This document shows positions 60,174-64,000 of a stretch of DNA of 64,000 bases, one piece after another. Positions within the stretch are counted from its first letter, which is position 1; each line of letters starts with the position of its first letter. A program made the position numbers and the translations under genes. The DNA lies in assembly GCF_005780165.1 (NCBI RefSeq), contig NZ_VAUV01000008.1, forward strand, positions 186,001-250,000, written 5' to 3'. The stretch comes from Phragmitibacter flavus. Its GTDB lineage: Bacteria; Verrucomicrobiota; Verrucomicrobiia; Verrucomicrobiales; Verrucomicrobiaceae. Under the pieces are notes generated by a model. The model made no database searches and had not been told where the DNA came from. It was given only the letters and a program-made list of their open reading frames with translations.

Positions 60174-60395
60174 GCGAACAGAGGGTTAATTTGATGATTT
60201 GTAGAATAATATCACCCTATATCCTTCAAATTTGAAGATTTTTCGAGAGTTGATCCGATTTCGTATGCAAAATAACACGGATTTTCGGGTGTTATTCTTC
60301 AAATTTGGAGATTTACACGAGAATTGAGGTGTTATTTTACACGTCAAATAACAAAATTCTTGATAGTGTGTTCTTTTGAACATTATTATTTAAGG
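60174..60395. promoter_or_regulatory. attI core and AT-rich promoter/operator region of the integron
   Basis: The core GCGAAC (GTTCGC on the - strand) at 60174-60179 marks the attI/cassette junction. To the right the DNA becomes very AT-rich. It has a perfect 14-bp palindrome CTTCAAATTTGAAG (60224-60237), a second near-copy CTTCAAATTTGGAG (60297-60310) 73 bases on, and AATAACAC/GTGTTATT arms (60271-60278 with 60289-60296) plus GTTATT/AATAAC (60331-60352). It probably holds the cassette promoter and the divergent intI promoter with operators for an unidentified repressor. Confidence 0.6.
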
Positions 60396-60521
60396 ATGAA
60401 TCCCTCGAACAAAATCAAGCTGGAAGCGCGTCTCCGCGAAGCGATTCGACAACGGCATTATTCAATCCGGACGGAGGACTGTTATGTAGTTTTGGCAGTC
60501 AGCGTGAAGGCAATTGATTGA
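60396..60521 (+). pseudogene. intI: Truncated integron integrase (N-terminal stump)
   Basis: From ATG 60396 the reading frame gives MNPSNKIKLEARLREAIRQR, then HYSIRTEDCYV. This is the start of the N-terminal SAM-like domain of integron integrases (typically LREAIRxRHYSxRTExxYV). The match ends there, and a TGA follows at 60519 after unrelated residues. The rest of the ~320-aa enzyme, including all catalytic residues, is absent from the next 460 bases. The orientation, away from the cassettes, is canonical. The enzyme is therefore lost or moved, and the array cannot recombine by its own integrase. Confidence 0.8.
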
Positions 60522-60913
60522 ATGCGAAGTGCAACTTCGCGGTCCGTTACTCGGGTCATCGCTCAATCCGCTAGTGGAATTTTTCGGGACTCGAATTGTC
60601 TTTTTGTCAGTTCTGGGGATGCTGCCGCCATTGGTGGCGAGATGCTGGCACCGGGCAACCGAGTTTTTTTTGGATATTGAAGGGAGGGTATCAGATTGGG
60701 TTGGGGATGTCGTGGGTTTAGTTTGGGGAATGGGGGGTGGGGAGTTTGGGGAGGGTGCTGGGGTTTGGTTGGCTTTGTGATGTTGGGGGCGGGGCTTTGG
60801 GATTTGTGGACTTTGGTTGACCGACGGGTCTGACTCTATTGCACGACCGACGACACGTCGGTGGTCCGATGGGGTGTTTGCCGACGACATGTCGGGGGTG
60901 ATCGATATTTATG
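60522..60913. other. Gene-free stretch with a G-rich tract
   Basis: No gene is seen here. A 17-base hairpin (GCGAAGT-GCA-ACTTCGC near 60523) follows the intI stump. From about 60690 to 60780 the + strand holds many runs of three to six Gs (GGGG repeated), which could form a G-quadruplex. Small CCGACGAC/CGTCGG repeats lie near 60850-60895. The deletion that removed most of intI probably ended in this stretch. Confidence 0.5.
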
Positions 60914-60949
60914 ACAAAAAAATGCCGCCCGGGTGGGGCGGCATTTTTC
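60914..60949 (-). terminator. Rho-independent terminator of rpoC
   Basis: A 9-bp perfect stem (ATGCCGCCC / GGGCGGCAT, 60922-60930 and 60936-60944) with a five-base loop is flanked by A-runs and T-runs. It lies about 40 bases after the rpoC stop on the - strand. Confidence 0.9.
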
Positions 60950-60985
60950 GGTAGAATTGTCTGATTGGCGCGAGACGCTTCGCAG

Positions 60986-63900
60986 TTAAGCGGTGGCGGC
61001 GGCGTTTTCGTCGGAGGCGGTCGAGTAGACGACTTTCTCGGTTTCGACGACCTGGAATTCGCGGTTGCTGTGGAAACCGGTGCCGGCAGGGATGAGGTGG
61101 CCCATGATGACGTTCTCTTTGAATCCGCGCAGCAAGTCGTTCTTCGCCAGGGTGGCAGCTTCGGTAAGAACACGGGTGGTGTCCTGGAAGCTGGCGGCGG
61201 AGATGAAGCTGTCGGTTTCGAGGGAAGCCTTGGTGATGCCAAGCAGGACCGGATCGGCGGTGGCAGGTTTGCCACCGGCGTCGACGATGCGGTTGTTCTC
61301 GCCTTCGAACTCGAGCCGGTCGATCTGGTCTCCCCAAAGGAAGGTGGTATCGCCTGGATCGGTGACTTTCACCTTGCGCAGCATCTGGCGGATGATGATC
61401 TCGACGTGCTTGTCGTTGATCTCCACACCTTGGGCGCGGTAAACTTCCTGCACTTCGTTGACCAAGTGTTCGCGGAGGGCCTGAGGTCCAAGGATGTCGA
61501 GGATCTCGTGGGGAACCACAGGACCTTCGGTAAGCTGGTCGCCTTTGACCACCACGTCATCGTTGGAAACGAGGAGGTGTTTGCTGCGTGGGATGAGATG
61601 CTCTTCCTGCTGGCCGGTTTTGGCATCGGTGACGATGACTTTGCGTTTGCCGCGGACGAGACCACCGATTTCGACGACACCGTCGATCTTGGCGATTTCG
61701 CAGGCGTCTTTCGGTTTGCGGGCTTCGAAAAGCTCGGCAACACGGGGAAGACCACCGGTGATGTCCTTGGTTTTGGACGCTTTGCGTGGAGTCTTGGCAA
61801 GGGTGGTGCCGGGCTCGACACTTTCCTTGTTTTTGACGGCCAAGTGGGCACCGGCAGGGATGGTGTAGCTGGCGATGATCTCCTTGGTCTTCGGATCGAC
61901 CACGACGATCTGCGGGTGCAAATCTTCTTTGTGTTCGATGACGACGATCTCTTCGCTGGCGGATTCCGGGTTGATCTGCTTGGTGATGGTAACACCAGGC
62001 ATCATGTCGCGGAACTCGATCTTACCACCGCGTTCGGTGATGATCGGCACGTTGTAAGGATCCCAAGTGACCACGGTCTCGCCTTTCTTGACCTTGTCGC
62101 CCTCGGGTTTGGCGATGATGGCGCCAAGAACCAGTTTGTGCGATTCCAGTTCGCGGCCGTTGTCGTCGTGAATGCTGACGGTGCCGTTCTTGTTGAGAGC
62201 GATCCAGCCTTCGGCGGTTTGCACCACGCGCATTTCGTTGAATTTGAGCGTTCCGGCGTTTTTGGAAACGATGATCGGTTTTTTGAACGCACCGGAAGCA
62301 ACCCCACCAACGTGGAAGGTTCGCATGGTGAGCTGCGTTCCTGGTTCGCCAATCGACTGGGCGGCGACGATACCGACCGCTTCCCCGATTTTGACGGGGC
62401 GGCTGGTGGCGAGGCTGAGGCCGTAACACTTGGAGCAGCAACCGCGCTTGCTTTCGCAGGTGAGCACGGAGCGGATCTTGAGTTTTTCGACACCGATTTT
62501 CGTGAGCGAGTCGGCGCAGACTTCGTCGATGAGCTGATTGACCTGAACGATGTATTCGTCTTTGACCAGCGGGTTATGGACGGACTCACAGGAGACGCGG
62601 CCATAAATACGGGTTTTGAGGTCGACCACTTCTTCGTCACCTTGATAGATGGAGGCGAGGGTGATGCCGTTGACGGTGCCGCAATCTTCTTCGGTAACAA
62701 TGACGTCCTGTGCCACGTCGACCAGTTTACGGGTCATGTAGCCGGAGTCAGCAGTTTTGAGAGCGGTGTCGGAAAGACCTTTACGGGCACCGTGGGTGGA
62801 GATGAAATATTCCAACACGGTCAGACCTTCACGGAAGTTCGACGTAATGGGCTGTTCGATGATCTCGCCCGAAGGTTTGGCCATCAAACCACGCATCCCG
62901 GAGAGCTGCTTGATCTGGGTCTGGTTACCACGGGCACCGGAGGTGACCATGATGTAGAGCGGGTTGTGCAGTTTTTTGCCTTCATTGTATTCCAGGGTGC
63001 GGAACACTTCTTTGGAAATCTCTTCACCAGCACCGGTCCAAATGTCGATGACCTTCTGCTGACGTTCACCGTTGGTGATGATACCACGCTTGTATTGTTT
63101 CTCGACGACATCGACTTCACCACGAGCACGGGCGAGGGTCTTGTATTTGGCGTCGGGAATCACCATGTCAGTGATACCAATCGAACAACCGGAGCGCATG
63201 GCTTCGCGGAAGCCGAGCGTTTTGAGGCGGTCGAGGGCGGCAACGGTCTCCTGGTGACCGGAGCGCTGGAAGCAGCGCCAAATGAGGTCGGAGAGTTGTT
63301 TTTTGCCAACGGTGTTGTTGTAGAATCCGAGTTCTTCAGGCCAGATTTCGCTGAAACGCACGCGACCAGGGGTTGTCTCGATGACGGCCTTGGTCGGGTC
63401 GCCATAAGTGCGGCCTTTGGTCTGGTAGTCAGGGTTGCGGTAAAGGATCTTCTGGTTGACCTCGACGGAGTTTTCGCTGAGCGCGAACTCCACTTCGCTT
63501 GGATCGTTGAACAGAGGACGGCGGGCCTGGACGGCTTTCGGATCAGCTCCTGGAAGTTCACGCAAATAGGTAAGCGCAAAGCAGCCGAGGGGAATGTCCT
63601 GGGAAGGGGTGTTGACGGGCTTGCCGGATGCAGGGCTGAACAGGTTGTTCGGCGCAAGCATGAGCAGGCGGGCTTCCATCTGAGCTTCGATGGAAAGCGG
63701 CACGTGAACGGCCATTTGGTCACCATCGAAGTCGGCGTTGTAAGCCGTGCAAACGAGGGGGTGAACGCGAATGGCTTCACCTTCGATGAGTTTCGGTTCG
63801 AAGGCCTGGATGGACAAACGGTGCAGCGTAGGTGCACGGTTGAGCATGACCGGGTGACCTTTGGTGACTTCATCAAGGATGTCCCAGACTTCCGGGGTGC

Positions 63901-64000
63901 GGCGCTCGATCATCTTCTTGGCGGAGCGCACGGTGTGCACGAGGCCAAGCTCTTTGAGGCGGCGGATGATGAAGGGCTCAAACAACACGAGCGCCATTTT
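60986..64000 (-). CDS. rpoC: DNA-directed RNA polymerase subunit beta' (3' part, cut by window edge)
   Basis: The visible ~1004 C-terminal residues are about two thirds of the usual ~1400. The start lies beyond the right edge. Residues near the edge include [16 protein letters not shown] and the catalytic magnesium loop NADFDGDQM. Further on are [20 protein letters not shown] (bridge helix/trigger-loop region), the second zinc-binding site [14 protein letters not shown], and [19 protein letters not shown] (trigger loop). The C-terminus is short (ENAAATA). The integron array sits directly downstream of its terminator. Confidence 0.98.
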   Translation of the reverse strand, partial: KMALVLFEPFIIRRLKELGLVHTVRSAKKMIERRTPEVWDILDEVTKGHPVMLNRAPTLHRLSIQAFEPKLIEGEAIRVHPLVCTAYNADFDGDQMAVHVPLSIEAQMEARLLMLAPNNLFSPASGKPVNTPSQDIPLGCFALTYLRELPGADPKAVQARRPLFNDPSEVEFALSENSVEVNQKILYRNPDYQTKGRTYGDPTKAVIETTPGRVRFSEIWPEELGFYNNTVGKKQLSDLIWRCFQRSGHQETVAALDRLKTLGFREAMRSGCSIGITDMVIPDAKYKTLARARGEVDVVEKQYKRGIITNGERQQKVIDIWTGAGEEISKEVFRTLEYNEGKKLHNPLYIMVTSGARGNQTQIKQLSGMRGLMAKPSGEIIEQPITSNFREGLTVLEYFISTHGARKGLSDTALKTADSGYMTRKLVDVAQDVIVTEEDCGTVNGITLASIYQGDEEVVDLKTRIYGRVSCESVHNPLVKDEYIVQVNQLIDEVCADSLTKIGVEKLKIRSVLTCESKRGCCSKCYGLSLATSRPVKIGEAVGIVAAQSIGEPGTQLTMRTFHVGGVASGAFKKPIIVSKNAGTLKFNEMRVVQTAEGWIALNKNGTVSIHDDNGRELESHKLVLGAIIAKPEGDKVKKGETVVTWDPYNVPIITERGGKIEFRDMMPGVTITKQINPESASEEIVVIEHKEDLHPQIVVVDPKTKEIIASYTIPAGAHLAVKNKESVEPGTTLAKTPRKASKTKDITGGLPRVAELFEARKPKDACEIAKIDGVVEIGGLVRGKRKVIVTDAKTGQQEEHLIPRSKHLLVSNDDVVVKGDQLTEGPVVPHEILDILGPQALREHLVNEVQEVYRAQGVEINDKHVEIIIRQMLRKVKVTDPGDTTFLWGDQIDRLEFEGENNRIVDAGGKPATADPVLLGITKASLETDSFISAASFQDTTRVLTEAATLAKNDLLRGFKENVIMGHLIPAGTGFHSNREFQVVETEKVVYSTASDENAAATA

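Larger units (their letters stand above)
44520..60521 (-). mobile_element. Chromosomal integron: cassette array with truncated integrase
   Basis: From about 44.5 to 60.2 kb nearly every gene is short, has its stop at or inside an attC-like inverted repeat, and is separated from the next by a 60-140-base palindromic element. Core motifs at the element ends (GTTAGGC, GTTAGCC, GTTGGGC, GTTCGCC and their complements) match the integron core GTTRRRY or near variants. Several elements occur as homologous copies. A stump of intI lies at 60396, reading away from the array, and an attI-type core lies at 60174-60180. I count about 25 cassettes, most on the - strand, as expected. The left end is not sharply defined. 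Confidence 0.85.

Noticed and set aside
44520-60180. Prophage or transposon island as the cause of the small genes
   Set aside because: No phage structural, lysis or transposase genes are seen. The regular inverted repeats with GTTRRRY cores and stops inside them fit an integron much better.
45904-60395. CRISPR array as the cause of the repeated elements
   Set aside because: The repeats are 60-140 bases, belong to several families, and are separated by genes and not by short uniform spacers.
60462-60890. Open frame opposite the intI stump and G-rich tract
   Set aside because: It is Pro/Ser/Thr-rich because it reads the G-tract in reverse, has no start context, and no homology pattern.
1-64000. 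tRNA or rRNA genes
   Set aside because: No cloverleaf-type sequence or conserved rRNA segment was recognised on either strand by eye. A covariance-model scan would settle this.

Overview
The window is a high-GC bacterial chromosome segment whose gene content points to Verrucomicrobia, most likely a Verrucomicrobiales member. The clues are a PEP-CTERM protein, a NagB fused to a PIG-L-like domain, a GH75-like secreted protein, a Verrucomicrobia-type prepilin peptidase with a large internal insertion, and a permuted acyl-carrier-like protein. This is inferred from family knowledge; no rRNA or tRNA gene is visible to confirm it.

Region 1 (1-18,260) is ordinary chromosome: xseB-dxs, a CCA-adding enzyme, a VanX-type dipeptidase, prepilin peptidase, a PEP-CTERM protein, an iron-binding protein, a PrsW-like protease, NagB/PIG-L, secreted hydrolases and a LOG-family protein. 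Two non-coding stretches stand out: interleaved inverted repeats at 11.2-11.5 kb and a cluster of tiny hairpins at 15.6-15.7 kb.

Region 2 (18,327-26,496) is a DNA phosphorothioation (Dnd) island with unusual architecture. On the + strand run dndC, dndD, an unknown 133-aa gene, a DndE-like protein fused to a HerA/FtsK-like ATPase, a four-helix membrane protein and a DGQHR (DndB-like) protein, with touching or overlapping genes. A cysteine desulfurase (DndA) and a translationally coupled 55-aa protein converge from the other strand. No dndFGH restriction genes are present.

Region 3 (26.5-44.3 kb) holds small metabolic and regulatory genes, an HU-like protein, Maf, a sugar/glycan cluster (fused acetyltransferase-ketoisomerase, DegT aminotransferase, glycosyltransferase, methyltransferase, membrane protein), a two-component system, and an iron-uptake module (AraC regulator, Fur-box-like site, TonB receptor, PepSY membrane protein).

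Region 4 (about 44.5-60.5 kb) is a chromosomal integron. About 25 small cassettes, nearly all on the - strand, are separated by attC-like inverted repeats with core motifs such as GTTAGGC, GTTAGCC and GTTCGCC. Next to the last cassette, in the canonical divergent orientation, lies the first ~35 codons of an integron integrase (intI), cut short. The array therefore looks stranded, that is, an attC cluster whose own integrase is broken. Cassettes include two toxin-antitoxin pairs, SUKH and Imm26 immunity-like proteins, GNAT, VOC and DHFR-like proteins, a permuted ACP-like protein, TPR/HEAT proteins, many unknowns, and two genes broken by in-frame stops. Several cassette proteins end in residues encoded by the attC itself.

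Region 5 (60.9-64 kb) is the 3' two thirds of rpoC with its terminator, running off the right edge.
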